This document shows, in pieces, positions 19,803 to 28,574 of a stretch of DNA of 64,000 nucleotides (position 1 is the first letter of the stretch; every line of letters starts with the position of its first letter). The translations under genes and the position numbers were made by a program. The notes beneath the pieces were generated by a model. That model had not been told where the DNA came from and searched no databases. It was given only the letters and a program-made list of their open reading frames with translations. Location of the stretch: NCBI RefSeq assembly GCF_016793595.1, contig NZ_JAEULY010000009.1:372001-436000 (forward strand), read 5' to 3'. The DNA comes from Phreatobacter sp. GTDB taxonomy: Bacteria > Pseudomonadota > Alphaproteobacteria > Rhizobiales > Phreatobacteraceae.

Positions 19803-20906
19803 ATGTCCGTGCTGTCCCGCCGCTTCATGCTGTCAGGCGGCCTCGCCGTCATCTCGGGCTCGGCTCTCGCCCAGAATCCGCATGCCGGGCACGGGCCTCA
19901 CCATCCGCACCGCGACGGCCAGTTCGAGCGTCTGAACACGCCGGGCCGCGTCGATCTGCCGGAAATTCACCACAGTCAGGCAGAGACCGCGAGCATCGCC
20001 CCGAAGGCGGCTAATCAGGGCCGGTGGCTTGCCAGGACGCCGTTGCCGATCCCGCGAACGGAAATGGCCTGGGCGGTCGGTCGCGGCGCGCGCATGCACA
20101 TTGTCGGCGGCTATGCCGAACAGCGCGTCGACCGCCCCTACCACCACATCTACGACGCGGCATCCGACCGCTGGCTCGACGCACCGGACCTGCCGCGCGG
20201 CGCGAACCATGTCGGCGTCGCGGTCGCCGGCAACCGGCTCTATGCCATCGGCGGCTTCATCGAGCAGAATCGCACCCCCCATGCCGAGTGCTTCGTCTTC
20301 GGCGCGGACGGCGAGAAGTGGACGGCGATCCGCCCCCTGCCCGAAGCTTGCGGCGCCATCGCCTGCGTCACGGTCGGCGAGCGGCTGCACGCGATCGGCG
20401 GCGCCACCGGCAACACGTTCGAGAACCGCCGGTCCATCGACTGGCACCTCGTCTATGATCCCAAGGACGATCGCTGGGAGCGCCTCCGTCCCATGCCGCT
20501 GGCGCGCGACCACACCGGCACGCTGACCGTCAACGGACTGATCCACCTGATCGGCGGCCGGGTCGATTCCTTCCATACCAACTCGGTGCTGCACCATGTC
20601 TACGATCCGAAAGAGGATCGCTGGACAGCGCGCAACCACATGCCCACCGCTCGCTCCGGCCACGGCGCGGTGCTCTATCGTGGCAAGATCTTCTGCATGG
20701 GCGGCGAAGGCTGGCAGCGCGTGCACGGCCAGAACGAGGCCTACGACCCGGTCGCGGACCGCTGGGAGGCGCACGCGCCAATGCTCACCCCGCGTCACGG
20801 TATGGGCGCGGTCGCGATCGGCGACGCCATCTACGTGGCCGACGGCGGCCCCCAGATGGGCGGCGGCGTGAAGAGCGCCATCCACGAGGCCTTCACGCTC
20901 GCCTGA
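19803..20906 (+). CDS. Tat-exported kelch-repeat protein
   Basis: The 367-residue protein starts with a likely twin-arginine signal (SRRFMLSGG, cleavage near SALAQ). It then has a His-rich mature N-terminus (NPHAGHGPHHPHRDG). From about residue 85 it consists of five or six kelch repeats. Recurring elements are IVGGY, YAIGGF, HAIGGATG and HLIGGR followed by YD-(5-9)-W, as in VYDPKDDRWERL and VYDPKEDRWTAR. A beta-propeller in the periplasm is expected, possibly metal-binding because of the histidines. No catalytic residues identify an enzyme. The start at 19803 gives the signal peptide; the much longer open frame upstream is antisense to the VWA gene. Confidence 0.82.
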   Translation: MSVLSRRFMLSGGLAVISGSALAQNPHAGHGPHHPHRDGQFERLNTPGRVDLPEIHHSQAETASIAPKAANQGRWLARTPLPIPRTEMAWAVGRGARMHIVGGYAEQRVDRPYHHIYDAASDRWLDAPDLPRGANHVGVAVAGNRLYAIGGFIEQNRTPHAECFVFGADGEKWTAIRPLPEACGAIACVTVGERLHAIGGATGNTFENRRSIDWHLVYDPKDDRWERLRPMPLARDHTGTLTVNGLIHLIGGRVDSFHTNSVLHHVYDPKEDRWTARNHMPTARSGHGAVLYRGKIFCMGGEGWQRVHGQNEAYDPVADRWEAHAPMLTPRHGMGAVAIGDAIYVADGGPQMGGGVKSAIHEAFTLA

Positions 20907-20932
20907 ACAGATTTACCACGCAACATCAGCCA

Positions 20933-20964
20933 CTTGTCGCGCCAATCTGAATCAGCGCGACAAG
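20933..20964. repeat. Inverted repeat in the kelch / gdx convergent gap
   Basis: A perfect 9-base inverted repeat (CTTGTCGCG and CGCGACAAG) with a 14-base spacer lies 27 bases past the kelch stop and 59 bases past the exporter stop. It could work as a weak bidirectional terminator, but there is no T-run and the loop is large. Confidence 0.45.
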
Positions 20965-21022
20965 CTCGCCTGAATCGGAATCGAAACGGCAGGGAATGCC
21001 GCCAAGCGATTCCAAAGACTCG

Positions 21023-21343
21023 CTATTCCGGCGCAACGGCCTTCAGGCCAAGGATTCCCGCGACGATCAGCGCGATACAGGCCAGCCTGATCGCATTGGC
21101 GCTCTCGCCGAACAGGAAGATGCCGAGCGCGACCGTGCCGACCGTGCCAATGCCGGTCCAGATCGCATAGGCCGTGCCGACCGGCAGCGTCTTCAGCGCG
21201 AGGCCGAGCAGGCCGAGACTAATGATCATGCTGCCGACCGTCAGCGCGGTCGGCATCGGCCGGCTGAAGCCGTCGGTATATTTCAGGCCGATGGCCCAGC
21301 CGATCTCGAACAGACCGGCGAACGCAAGATAGATCCAGGCCAT
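21023..21343 (-). CDS. sugE: SMR-family guanidinium exporter (Gdx / SugE)
   Basis: The 106-residue four-helix protein (MAWIYLAFAGLFEIGWAIGLKYTDGFSRP, then LPVGTAYAIWTGIGTVGTVALGIFLFGESAN, then RLACIALIVAGILGLK) closely follows E. coli SugE, now called Gdx, including the conserved membrane Glu at residue 13 and the WTGIG segment. Gdx proteins work as dimers in the inner membrane and export guanidinium in exchange for protons. The guanidine-II riboswitch directly upstream supports this substrate over a quaternary-amine pump. GGAGGG precedes the ATG. It has no cotranscribed guanidine carboxylase or urease-like gene here. Confidence 0.95.
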   Translation of the reverse strand: MAWIYLAFAGLFEIGWAIGLKYTDGFSRPMPTALTVGSMIISLGLLGLALKTLPVGTAYAIWTGIGTVGTVALGIFLFGESANAIRLACIALIVAGILGLKAVAPE

Positions 21344-21359
21344 GGCGGCCCTCCGTCAT

Positions 21360-21413
21360 GGCAGGGTCGTCCCCACCGGCTGAATTGTCTGGGAATGCGG
21401 GGCCGTCCCCGCG
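21360..21413 (-). promoter_or_regulatory. Guanidine-II (mini-ykkC) riboswitch
   Basis: The leader of the sugE gene contains two hairpins capped by ACGR tetraloops. The first is GCGGGG-ACGG-CCCCGC (21412-21397). The second is GGTGGGG-ACGA-CCCTGCC (21377-21360, with two G-U pairs). A 19-base linker separates them. Two such ACGR hairpins before a sugE/gdx gene are the defining pattern of the mini-ykkC motif, which binds guanidine and turns on translation by freeing the ribosome site. Here the site GGAGGG (21354-21349) follows the second hairpin within six bases, as expected. It should act on translation, since no terminator lies between riboswitch and start. Confidence 0.93.
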
Positions 21414-21514
21414 TCACGAGACATAGGACATCGGCAGGAGAAGGCAAGGCAAGTCAGCTTTGCCGGCGGGGCAGAACACCCGTGAACAGCAAAAGCGCTC
21501 CGTCGCGGATGTCG

Positions 21515-21940
21515 TCACAGGTCGTACAGGTAGAAGGCGAAGGTCTCTTCCTCTGTCGGCCGAAGCGCCCTGTAGAGCGCCCGCGCCGGCAGGTTGTCCG
21601 GCTCCGTGCCGACCCAGGCCTCGGAGCAGCCCCGTTCGCGGCCAAGGGCCATCACGGCTTCCACCAGCCGCCGGCCGACGCCCTGCCGCCGCAGCGCCGG
21701 CGTGACGCCGAGATTGTCGATATAGAGTTCGGTCGGCAGGTCCGGATGGCGATGGACGACCCCCGCCACCTGTCCGACGATCACGTCGTCCGAGACCGCG
21801 AGCACCATCAGATGCTCCGGCGAGGCCAGATAGGCGGCGAGCCGCTCCGGCGCCACCGGTCCGTCGAAGACATCAGGCGCGATGCGCGCGAACAGGCTGG
21901 CGTCGGCCGGCCCCACCGTGCGGAGGACGACCTCAGCCAC
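21515..21940 (-). CDS. GNAT acetyltransferase, AAC(3)-I-like
   Basis: The 141-residue protein is a GNAT-fold N-acetyltransferase: the acetyl-CoA loop is [14 protein letters not shown] after [13 protein letters not shown], and the C-terminal ARALYRAL helix matches the family. Spacing and the pattern [20 protein letters not shown] resemble the aminoglycoside 3-N-acetyltransferase I group, but that group is broad and resistance cannot be inferred. It overlaps the end of proS by eight bases, so the two genes are coupled. The substrate is unknown. Confidence 0.82.
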   Translation of the reverse strand: MAEVVLRTVGPADASLFARIAPDVFDGPVAPERLAAYLASPEHLMVLAVSDDVIVGQVAGVVHRHPDLPTELYIDNLGVTPALRRQGVGRRLVEAVMALGRERGCSEAWVGTEPDNLPARALYRALRPTEEETFAFYLYDL

Positions 21941-23258
21941 CCGTCACGCGGGCGACCACGTCTCCGGCCGCCAGCATTTCGCGATCTCCGGTGGCGCGCA
22001 CCTTCAACTCGACCTTGCCCTCGGCAAGGCTGCGCGGTCCGATCATCACCTGATAGGGGATGCCGATGAGATCGGCGGTGGCGAACTTCGCGCCGGGCCG
22101 ATCATCGCGGTCGTCGTAGAGCACGTCGATGCCCTTCGCTCCCAGCGCGCGGTAAAGCTCCTCGCAGGCCGCGTCGCAGGCGCTGTCGCCCTGCTTGAGA
22201 TTGAGAAGCGCCACGGTGAAGGGCGCGACCGCCGTCGGCCACCTGATGCCCGCCTCGTCGTGGCTCGCCTCGATGATGGCGGCGACCACGCGCGAAGGCC
22301 CGATACCGTAGGAACCCATATGGACCGGTACCGGCTTCCCGTCCGGCCCCTGCACGGTGGCGCCCATCGGATCGGAATATTTGGTGCCGAAATAGAAGAT
22401 ATGCCCGACCTCGATGCCACGCGCCGAGACGCGGGACGCCTCGGGAATGGCATTGTAGGCGGCCTCGTCGTGCATTTCGTCGGTCGCGGCATAGAGCGAG
22501 GTCCACTTGGACACCGCGCCCTTGATGGCGGCGACATCGTCGAAATTCGTGTCGGCGGGCGGCACGGCAAAGTCGAGATAGTCCTTGTGGCAATAGACCT
22601 GGCTTTCGCCGGTATCCGCCAGAATGATGAACTCGTGAGAGAGGTCGCCGCCGATCGGTCCGGTGTCGGCGCGCATCGGGATCGACTTCAGGCCGAGCCG
22701 GTCGAAGGTGCGCAGATAGGCCACGAACATCTTGTTGTAGGCATGGACGGCGCCCTCCTTGTCGAGATCGAAGGAATAGGCGTCCTTCATCAGGAACTCG
22801 CGCGAGCGCATGGTGCCGAAGCGCGGGCGCACCTCGTCCCGGAACTTCCACTGGATGTGGTAGAGGTTCAGCGGCAGGTCCTTGTAGCTCTTCACATAGG
22901 CCCGGAAGATCTCGGTGATCATCTCCTCGTTGGTGGGCCCGAACAGCATCTCGCGCTCGTGGCGGTCGCGGATGCGCAGCATTTCCTTGCCGTAGGCGTC
23001 GTAGCGGCCGCTTTCGCGCCACAGGTCCGCGGACTGGATGGTCGGCATGAGCAGTTCGACGGCGCCCGAGCGGTCCTGCTCCTCGCGGATCACCTTCTGA
23101 ACCTTGTTGAGCACCCGCAGGCCGAGCGGCAGCCAGGCATAGATGCCCGCCGATTCCTGCCGCACCATGCCGGCGCGCAGCATCAGGCGGTGGGAGACGA
23201 TCTCGGCTTCCTTCGGCGTCTCGCGCAGAATGGGCAGGAAGTAGCGTGAGAGACGCAT
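21933..23258 (-). CDS. proS: Prolyl-tRNA synthetase, short type
   Basis: ProS charges tRNA-Pro with proline. The 441-residue protein begins [46 protein letters not shown], a class II synthetase motif 1 region. [34 protein letters not shown] (motif 2) and [10 protein letters not shown] (motif 3) follow. It lacks the editing insertion of the long bacterial form, as is usual in alphaproteobacteria and mitochondria. The start at 23258 follows CGAGG; the frame upstream of it is low-complexity. In relatives it is followed by lolC, lolD and dnaE, which are absent here. Confidence 0.97.
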   Translation of the reverse strand: MRLSRYFLPILRETPKEAEIVSHRLMLRAGMVRQESAGIYAWLPLGLRVLNKVQKVIREEQDRSGAVELLMPTIQSADLWRESGRYDAYGKEMLRIRDRHEREMLFGPTNEEMITEIFRAYVKSYKDLPLNLYHIQWKFRDEVRPRFGTMRSREFLMKDAYSFDLDKEGAVHAYNKMFVAYLRTFDRLGLKSIPMRADTGPIGGDLSHEFIILADTGESQVYCHKDYLDFAVPPADTNFDDVAAIKGAVSKWTSLYAATDEMHDEAAYNAIPEASRVSARGIEVGHIFYFGTKYSDPMGATVQGPDGKPVPVHMGSYGIGPSRVVAAIIEASHDEAGIRWPTAVAPFTVALLNLKQGDSACDAACEELYRALGAKGIDVLYDDRDDRPGAKFATADLIGIPYQVMIGPRSLAEGKVELKVRATGDREMLAAGDVVARVTGG

Positions 23259-23368
23259 CGGAACCTCGGGCGGGGAAGACGGCGGCCGCAGGCGCGGCGC
23301 GGGAGGGCGGAATTGACCTTTTTTCTCTGGCCGAGGCAAGCCGGAACCAAGGCGGAAGCAGCGAAATC

Positions 23369-23569
23369 ATGACGTCGCAGGGGAGCATCGCCATTCGCGG
23401 CGACAGAGAGGAAGACATTGACGACCTGATCGCGATCTTCACGCGGGCCGTCCGCGAGACCGCGCGCCGCGACTACACTCCCGAGCAGGTGCGCGCCTGG
23501 GCGGCTGGCCTGAAGCAACCGGGCGACGCTGCTCAGAGACAACGCAAAAGAAAAGGCGGGATCGGATGA
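23369..23569 (+). pseudogene. Truncated GNAT acetyltransferase remnant
   Basis: The 66-codon frame encodes IAIRGDREEDIDDLIAIFTRAVRETARRDYTPEQVRAWA, which matches the first 40 or so residues of many GNAT acetyltransferases. It then turns into charged sequence and stops inside a terminator hairpin. The acetyl-CoA-binding half is absent, so it cannot be an active enzyme. It is divergent from proS. It may be what remains of an acetyltransferase gene after a deletion that brought in the downstream terminator. Expression as a small peptide cannot be excluded. Confidence 0.6.
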
Positions 23570-23579
23570 TCCCGCCTTT
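23552..23579. terminator. Strong hairpin terminator
   Basis: A perfect 12-base stem (AAAGGCGGGATC with GATCCCGCCTTT) closes a GGAT loop. On the minus strand it is followed by TCTTTT. It could end the transcript coming from the DUF1467 gene or a separate small RNA. On the plus strand the tail is short, and the stop codon of the GNAT remnant lies inside it. Confidence 0.88.
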
Positions 23580-23785
23580 CCCAGGCAATGCTTCAGAAAT
23601 CGAAGTCGCGGAGATCGCGCCTGTCGTTCCCGTTTTTTGTAACCCTCGATCGCATCCCCGACGGGGTGCTTTCTCAGGGGTCTTCCTCCCAAGACCTGAG
23701 CCACGAGACCTTGCTTCGTCGTTTGAAGGCGGCCTCTTTCTTGCAGCAAAAGGACGCTAGACGACGGAAAATGGTTTGTCACCAA
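23552..23785 (-). ncRNA. Candidate structured small RNA downstream of DUF1467
   Basis: Between DUF1467 and proS lie about 316 bases that are visibly less GC-rich than the neighbours and have no convincing protein frame. On the minus strand there is a possible promoter, TTGGTG at 23785-23780 and GTCTAG at 23762-23757, 17 bases apart. Next come a hairpin with arms CTCAGG..TCTT and AAGA..CCTGAG (23700-23673), a CCCC-GTC-GGGG hairpin (23666-23656) and the strong terminator at 23579-23552. The implied RNA is about 200 bases. The size would suit 6S RNA, but I could not match a family, so no identity is claimed. It might also be just a long 3' leader of the nuo-DUF1467 transcript. Confidence 0.4.
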
Positions 23786-23885
23786 GTTGGGCAGTCATTG
23801 GCGAAAAAAAGTGCAACGACAGGCCTCCGGGAGAATACGTAACTCCCCTTGCGTCGGGCTCCTTTAGGACAATGGCTTGCGGCAA

Positions 23886-24158
23886 TCAGAGCTTGGGCCC
23901 GCGCGGCAGCAACGGGATGTCGTCCAGCGTGATGAAGCCGGTGGTGTAATTCACGTAGTAGAGCGCGAAGAAAAGGCCGGCGATCACCGTCGTCCAGATC
24001 ACCTTGCGCAGCATGTATGGCTGGTGCGGCGCTCCGTGTTCCGTGCCTTGCGTCACGTCTCCCGCCTCGATCTGCGAGCGGACGCCGAACGGCAGGGCGG
24101 CGAACAGGACCAGCCACCAGATGATGAAATAGATCGCGATGGACGCGCCCCAGCTCAT
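23886..24158 (-). CDS. DUF1467 family membrane protein
   Basis: The 90-residue protein starts SWGASIAIYFIIWWLVLFAALPFGVRSQ and ends with a second helix (VIWTTVIAGLFFALYYVNY) and a PLLPRGPKL tail. This is the DUF1467 pattern: two helices, the WWLVLFAALPFGVRSQ signature and a central polar loop. Its function is unknown. Its ATG overlaps the mce stop, so it is translated as part of the birA-rnj-mce unit. The position before proS is conserved across many alphaproteobacteria. Confidence 0.9.
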   Translation of the reverse strand: MSWGASIAIYFIIWWLVLFAALPFGVRSQIEAGDVTQGTEHGAPHQPYMLRKVIWTTVIAGLFFALYYVNYTTGFITLDDIPLLPRGPKL

Positions 24159-24559
24159 GCCTGTTCGAGCTCCACCAGCGTGCCGTTGAAGTCTCTCGGA
24201 TGCAGGAACAGCACCGGCTTGTCGTGTGCGCCGATCTTCGGGTTGCCGTCACCCAGGACGCGCGCGCCCTGAGCCTTCAGACGGTCGCGCGCCGCGAGGA
24301 TGTCGTCCACCTCGTAGCAGACATGGTGGATGCCGCCGTCGGGATTCTTGTCGAGGAACCTGGCGATCGGGCTGTCGGCCCCGAGCGGCTGCAGGAACTC
24401 GATCTTGGTGTTCGGCAGTTCGACGAAGACGACGGTCACGCCATGGGCCGGCTGGTCGACCGGCGGCGTCACCTTCGCGCCCAGCGTGTCGCGATAGAGC
24501 GCGCTCGCCTTCTCGATGTCGCGCACGGCGATGGCGACGTGATTGAGGCGTCCGATCAT
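24155..24559 (-). CDS. mce: Methylmalonyl-CoA epimerase
   Basis: The enzyme interconverts the R and S forms of methylmalonyl-CoA in propionate breakdown. The 134-residue vicinal-oxygen-chelate protein begins MIGRLNHVAIAVRDIEKASALYRDTLG, has GIHHVCYEVDDI and ends FNGTLVELEQA. These supply the metal-binding His, His and Glu. The length is typical. It lies between rnj (37-base gap) and DUF1467 (overlap of four bases). The mutase genes are elsewhere. Confidence 0.95.
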   Translation of the reverse strand: MIGRLNHVAIAVRDIEKASALYRDTLGAKVTPPVDQPAHGVTVVFVELPNTKIEFLQPLGADSPIARFLDKNPDGGIHHVCYEVDDILAARDRLKAQGARVLGDGNPKIGAHDKPVLFLHPRDFNGTLVELEQA

Positions 24560-24596
24560 GGCTGTCTCCGGCCGTCCGAGGGAATGTCTGGCGGCC

Positions 24597-26348
24597 TTAT
24601 ACCGTCACCACCAGCACGTGGCACATCGGCTTTTTGCCCCATCGTGCATTGAGCGTGCCGCGAATGGCGCGGGTGACACTCTCGGCGACGGCATCGGGAT
24701 CGCGCCGCCGCGCCTTGGGCAGGCCCTCGACGCAGTCCAGCACGGTTTCCTCGACGAGGTCGGCGAGGTCGTCGCCCATCGCGTCCTGCTCGGGCACGCC
24801 GGCCATGTCCATCTGGATGTCGCCGACCACGACGCCACGCTCGTCCATGGCAATGGCCACCGAAACGATGCCGGCGAAGGAGAGCTTGCGCCGCTCCGGC
24901 ACGACCCGGCTCGCCTCTTCGATCAGCAGGTAGCCGTCCTTGAACAGCCGCGCGGCCGGCAATGTGTCCACGACATCGGGCTCGCCCGGCGCCAAACGGA
25001 TCATGTCGCCGTCATTGGCGAGGATGACCTCCTTGACGCCCATGCGCTTCGCGAGGGCCGCGTGCTCGGCCATGTGATAGGGCTCGCCATGGACCGGCAC
25101 GGCGATCTGCGGCCGCACCCAGTTGTACATCTGCTCCATCTCACCGCGGCGCGGGTGGCCGGAGACATGCACCAGCGCGTCGCGGTCGGTGATGATCTGG
25201 ACGCCCTGCTTGACCAGGCCGTTGACGATGGCGCCGACCGCTTTCTCGTTGCCGGGAATGGTGCGCGAGGAGAAGACGACGGTATCGCCGGGGGCCAGCG
25301 TCACCTCGGGATGGTCGTCGTTGGCAACCCGCGCCAGCGCGGCGCGCGGCTCGCCCTGGCTGCCGGTAAGCACCGCCACGACCTTGTCGCGCGGCAGGTA
25401 GCCGTAGGATTCGGCCGAGACGAAGGGCGGAATACCCTCCAGCATGCCCTGCTCGCGCGCGATCGTGATGACACGCTCCATCGCGCGGCCAACCAGCACC
25501 ACCTGCCGGTCGGCCCGCATGGCGGCCTCGGCGACGGCCCGGATGCGCCCGACATTCGAGGCGAAGGTGGTCACCGCCACCCTGCCCTTCGCCGCCGCGA
25601 TGATCTTTTCAAGCTCCAGCGCGACATTGGCCTCCGAGGGCGACGAACCCTCGCGGATCGCGTTGGTGGAATCGCCAATCATGGCCAGCACGCCGGCATC
25701 GCCCAACGCGCGGAACCGTCCTTCGTCGGTCTTCTCGCCCAGCACCGGAGTCGGGTCGATCTTCCAGTCGCCGGTATGGACGACCGTGCCGAGCGGCGAC
25801 GTGATGGCGAGCGCCGTCGATTCGGGGATCGAATGCGCCACCGAAATCATCTCGAAGGCGAAGGGGCCGAGTTCAATGCGCTCGCCCGGCCTGATCACCC
25901 GGATCGGGATCTTCGGTGCACCGGCCTCCGACAGGCGCTTCGTCTCCAGCATCGCGGCTGCGAAGGGCGTCAGGTAGATCGGGCAGCCGAGCCGCGGCCA
26001 GAGGTCCGCCACGGCGCCGATATGGTCCTCGTGCGCGTGGGTGATGATGAGCGCGCGCAGCCGTTTCTTCTCGCCCTCGATGAACGAAGGGTCGGGCATG
26101 ACGAGATCGATGCCGGGCAATTCGGGACCCGCGAAGGCAACGCCGCAATCGACCGCGATCCAATCCTTCTTCGCCGGCGTTCCATAGCCATAGAGCGAGA
26201 GGTTCATGCCGATCTCGCCAACGCCGCCGAGCGGGGCGAAGACGAACTCCTCCGTCGACCCGCGCGGCGCCTTGGGCCGCGCCTGCGGCTTCGAACCAGT
26301 CTCCCTGGAGCCGGTTTCCTTGGCGGGAGGACGCTTGCCGCGCGCCAT
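24597..26348 (-). CDS. rnj: Ribonuclease J
   Basis: RNase J is a metallo-beta-lactamase/beta-CASP ribonuclease with 5' exonuclease and endonuclease activity in RNA turnover. The 583-residue protein starts at 26348 with a Lys/Arg-rich head, then FAPLGGVGEIGMN, the zinc motif THAHEDHIGA, HTGDWKIDPTP, GDSTNA, the beta-CASP segment and HVSGHPRRGEMEQMYNWVRPQIAVPVHGE. It overlaps the birA stop by one base (TGATG). The longer frame from 26528 lies in birA and is not conserved. The coaX gene that often separates birA and rnj in relatives is missing. Confidence 0.96.
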   Translation of the reverse strand: MARGKRPPAKETGSRETGSKPQARPKAPRGSTEEFVFAPLGGVGEIGMNLSLYGYGTPAKKDWIAVDCGVAFAGPELPGIDLVMPDPSFIEGEKKRLRALIITHAHEDHIGAVADLWPRLGCPIYLTPFAAAMLETKRLSEAGAPKIPIRVIRPGERIELGPFAFEMISVAHSIPESTALAITSPLGTVVHTGDWKIDPTPVLGEKTDEGRFRALGDAGVLAMIGDSTNAIREGSSPSEANVALELEKIIAAAKGRVAVTTFASNVGRIRAVAEAAMRADRQVVLVGRAMERVITIAREQGMLEGIPPFVSAESYGYLPRDKVVAVLTGSQGEPRAALARVANDDHPEVTLAPGDTVVFSSRTIPGNEKAVGAIVNGLVKQGVQIITDRDALVHVSGHPRRGEMEQMYNWVRPQIAVPVHGEPYHMAEHAALAKRMGVKEVILANDGDMIRLAPGEPDVVDTLPAARLFKDGYLLIEEASRVVPERRKLSFAGIVSVAIAMDERGVVVGDIQMDMAGVPEQDAMGDDLADLVEETVLDCVEGLPKARRRDPDAVAESVTRAIRGTLNARWGKKPMCHVLVVTV

Positions 26349-27121
26349 CAGTGCACCACCCCTGTCATCGCCGGCACGACCTCGCCGACATTGAGGAATT
26401 GCCGGCCGTCCGGCGTGTCGAGGATCAGCCGCCCCTGCGCGTCGAGACCGGCGAAGATGCCTTCCGCGCGCTTGTCGTCGGCGCGCACAACCATCGGGCC
26501 ACCGAGCCCGTAGGCCCGCGCCAGCCACCCCGCGCGGATAAGGTCGAAGCCCTTGCCGCGGTTCCAGATGGCGAGTGCCGTCACCATGGAACGCGACAGT
26601 GCCGCGAAGACCCTATCGCGGTCCACCGCGACGCCGGAGGCGTTCAGCGAAGTCGTCGGATAGGGCGTATCGGAGGGATGATGAGCGACGTTGACGCCGA
26701 TGCCGATGACCGCCTGCGTCGCCGTTCCGCGGGTCGTCGCCTCCACCAGAATGCCGACGAGCTTGGCGCCGTCGAGCAGGCCGTCATTCGGCCATTTCAG
26801 GCGGAAGCGGCTTTCAAGATCGGGATCGAGCGCCAGCAGTGCATCATCGACCGCCAAAGCCGCCACGAAGCAGAGTTCCGCGATGCGTGGCGCGGGCGCC
26901 GGGTCAGCGATCAGAAGCGACGCGAACAGATTGCCCGTCTCCGAAGTCCAGGATCGCCCGCGCCGGCCGCGCCCGGCCGTCTGCCGATCGGCAACAAACC
27001 AGGTCGGCCGAGCTTCCCCCGCCGCGGCGCGCGCCAGCGCTTCGGCGTTGGTCGATCCGGTCTCCGTGAGATGGACCAGCTGGAAGCCTGCCGCCGTGGC
27101 GGTGTCGGAAAGCGCCGGCAC
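26348..27121 (-). CDS. birA: Biotin-[acetyl-CoA-carboxylase] ligase
   Basis: BirA activates biotin with ATP and joins it to the carboxylase carrier protein. The 257-residue protein has the substrate loop TGSTNAEALARAAAGE, ADRQTAGRGRRGRSWTSETGNLFASLL (biotinyl-adenylate binding), RLKWPNDGLLDGAKLVGILVEA, and GIGVNVAHHP, all standard. It lacks an N-terminal DNA-binding domain, so it is not a repressor. The start is a GTG at 27121, four bases past the nuoN stop, so it is carried on the complex I operon. Confidence 0.95.
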   Translation of the reverse strand: MPALSDTATAAGFQLVHLTETGSTNAEALARAAAGEARPTWFVADRQTAGRGRRGRSWTSETGNLFASLLIADPAPAPRIAELCFVAALAVDDALLALDPDLESRFRLKWPNDGLLDGAKLVGILVEATTRGTATQAVIGIGVNVAHHPSDTPYPTTSLNASGVAVDRDRVFAALSRSMVTALAIWNRGKGFDLIRAGWLARAYGLGGPMVVRADDKRAEGIFAGLDAQGRLILDTPDGRQFLNVGEVVPAMTGVVH

Positions 27122-27125
27122 CAGA

Positions 27126-28565
27126 TCAGAACAGCGCGCGCGCAGCCGCTCCGGCCGCGGCGACCAGCGGCGCGGGATAGAGAACGAACAGCGTGTTGAA
27201 CAGGGCCGAAGCGCCGAGCACGAGCTTCAGCTCGGTGCGAACCGGTGCGAAGGCCGGCTTCGGCTCGTCGAAATACATCAGCTTCACGATGCGCAGGTAG
27301 TAGTAGCAGCCCACCACGCTCGCCAGCACGCCGATCACCGCCAGCGTGTAGAGCTTGGCCTCGATGGCCGCGGCGAAGACGTAGAACTTGGCGAAGAAGC
27401 CGGCGAGCGGCGGGATGCCCGCGAGCGAGAACAGCAGGGCCGCCAGCGCCGCCGCCATCATCGGATTGGTCCGCGACAGGCCGGCGAGATCGTCGATCGT
27501 CTCGACCGGCTCGTCGCCGCGTCGCATCGCGATGATGCAGGCGAAGGTGCCGAGCGTCATGATCATGTAGATCGCGATATAGGCGGCGACGCCCTGCACG
27601 CCATTGGCCGTGCCAGCGGCAAGGCCGACCAGCGCGAAGCCCATATGGCCGATGGAGGAATAGGCCATCAGGCGCTTGATATTGGTCTGTCCGATGGCGG
27701 CGAAGGCGCCGAGCAGCATCGAACCGACCGAGACGAAGACCACGATCTGCTGCCACTGGTGCGTCGCGCCCGGGAAGCCGGACGTCATGGCGCGGCAGAA
27801 GATGGCGATGGCCGCGACCTTCGGCGCCGCCGCGAAGAAGGCCGTGACCGGCGTCGGCGCGCCCTCGTAGACGTCCGGCGTCCACATGTGGAACGGCACG
27901 GCCGAAACCTTGAAGGCAAGCCCAGCGATCAGGAAAACGAGGCCGAAGACGAGGCCGAGGCCGACCGGCCCGGCCTTCACCACCGCCGCGATGCCGGTGA
28001 AGGACACCGTGCCGGTGAAGCCGTAGATCAGCGAGCAGCCGTAGAGCAGCATGCCCGACGACAGCGCGCCGAGGACGAAATATTTCAGGCCCGCTTCGGT
28101 CGACTTGGCATTGTCGCGATGGATCGAGGCGATGACGTAGAGCGCCAGCGACATGAGCTCGAGGCCCAAATAGAGCGCGATCAGATCGTTGGCCGAGATC
28201 AGGATGCCCATGCCGGCGGTCGACAGCAGCACGAGGATCGGAAACTCGAACTTCTCGACCTTCTCGCGCCGGAGATAATCCTGCGACAGGACCAGCGCTG
28301 CGGCCGCGCCAAGGAAGGCAAAAGCCTTCATGAAGCGCGCGAAGGCATCGAACACGAAGGAGCCGCCAAAGGTCAGGCGCGGCGCGCCGCCGATGGTCAT
28401 GACCGCGACGGCGGCGGCGATCAGCAGCACGACGGAGGCGAATGTCACCGTCGCGGCGGAGCGCTCGCCGGCGAAGACGCCGTACATCAGGAGCAGCATG
28501 GCGCCGCCCGCGAGCATCAGCTCGGGAATGGCGGGGACGAGATCGAGCAGCGGAGCGTTCATCAT
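27126..28565 (-). CDS. nuoN: NADH-quinone oxidoreductase subunit N
   Basis: NuoN is one of three antiporter-like membrane subunits of complex I that move protons. The 479-residue protein has about 14 helices. It includes [20 protein letters not shown] (with the essential Glu), [47 protein letters not shown] and [18 protein letters not shown], which are strictly conserved. It is the last nuo gene, followed by birA, and starts nine bases past nuoM. Confidence 0.97.
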   Translation of the reverse strand: MMNAPLLDLVPAIPELMLAGGAMLLLMYGVFAGERSAATVTFASVVLLIAAAVAVMTIGGAPRLTFGGSFVFDAFARFMKAFAFLGAAAALVLSQDYLRREKVEKFEFPILVLLSTAGMGILISANDLIALYLGLELMSLALYVIASIHRDNAKSTEAGLKYFVLGALSSGMLLYGCSLIYGFTGTVSFTGIAAVVKAGPVGLGLVFGLVFLIAGLAFKVSAVPFHMWTPDVYEGAPTPVTAFFAAAPKVAAIAIFCRAMTSGFPGATHQWQQIVVFVSVGSMLLGAFAAIGQTNIKRLMAYSSIGHMGFALVGLAAGTANGVQGVAAYIAIYMIMTLGTFACIIAMRRGDEPVETIDDLAGLSRTNPMMAAALAALLFSLAGIPPLAGFFAKFYVFAAAIEAKLYTLAVIGVLASVVGCYYYLRIVKLMYFDEPKPAFAPVRTELKLVLGASALFNTLFVLYPAPLVAAAGAAARALF

Positions 28566-28574
28566 CTGCGTCCG

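Noticed and set aside
23673..23700. Signal recognition particle RNA core
   Set aside because: The hairpin contains GGGAGGAAGACC but not the conserved SRP loop and internal-loop sequence, so the resemblance is superficial.
23780..23820. ANDCPTW peptide end on the minus strand, suggestive of a tmRNA tag
   Set aside because: Known tags end in small hydrophobic residues such as ALAA or AVAA, and no tRNA-like half is present nearby.
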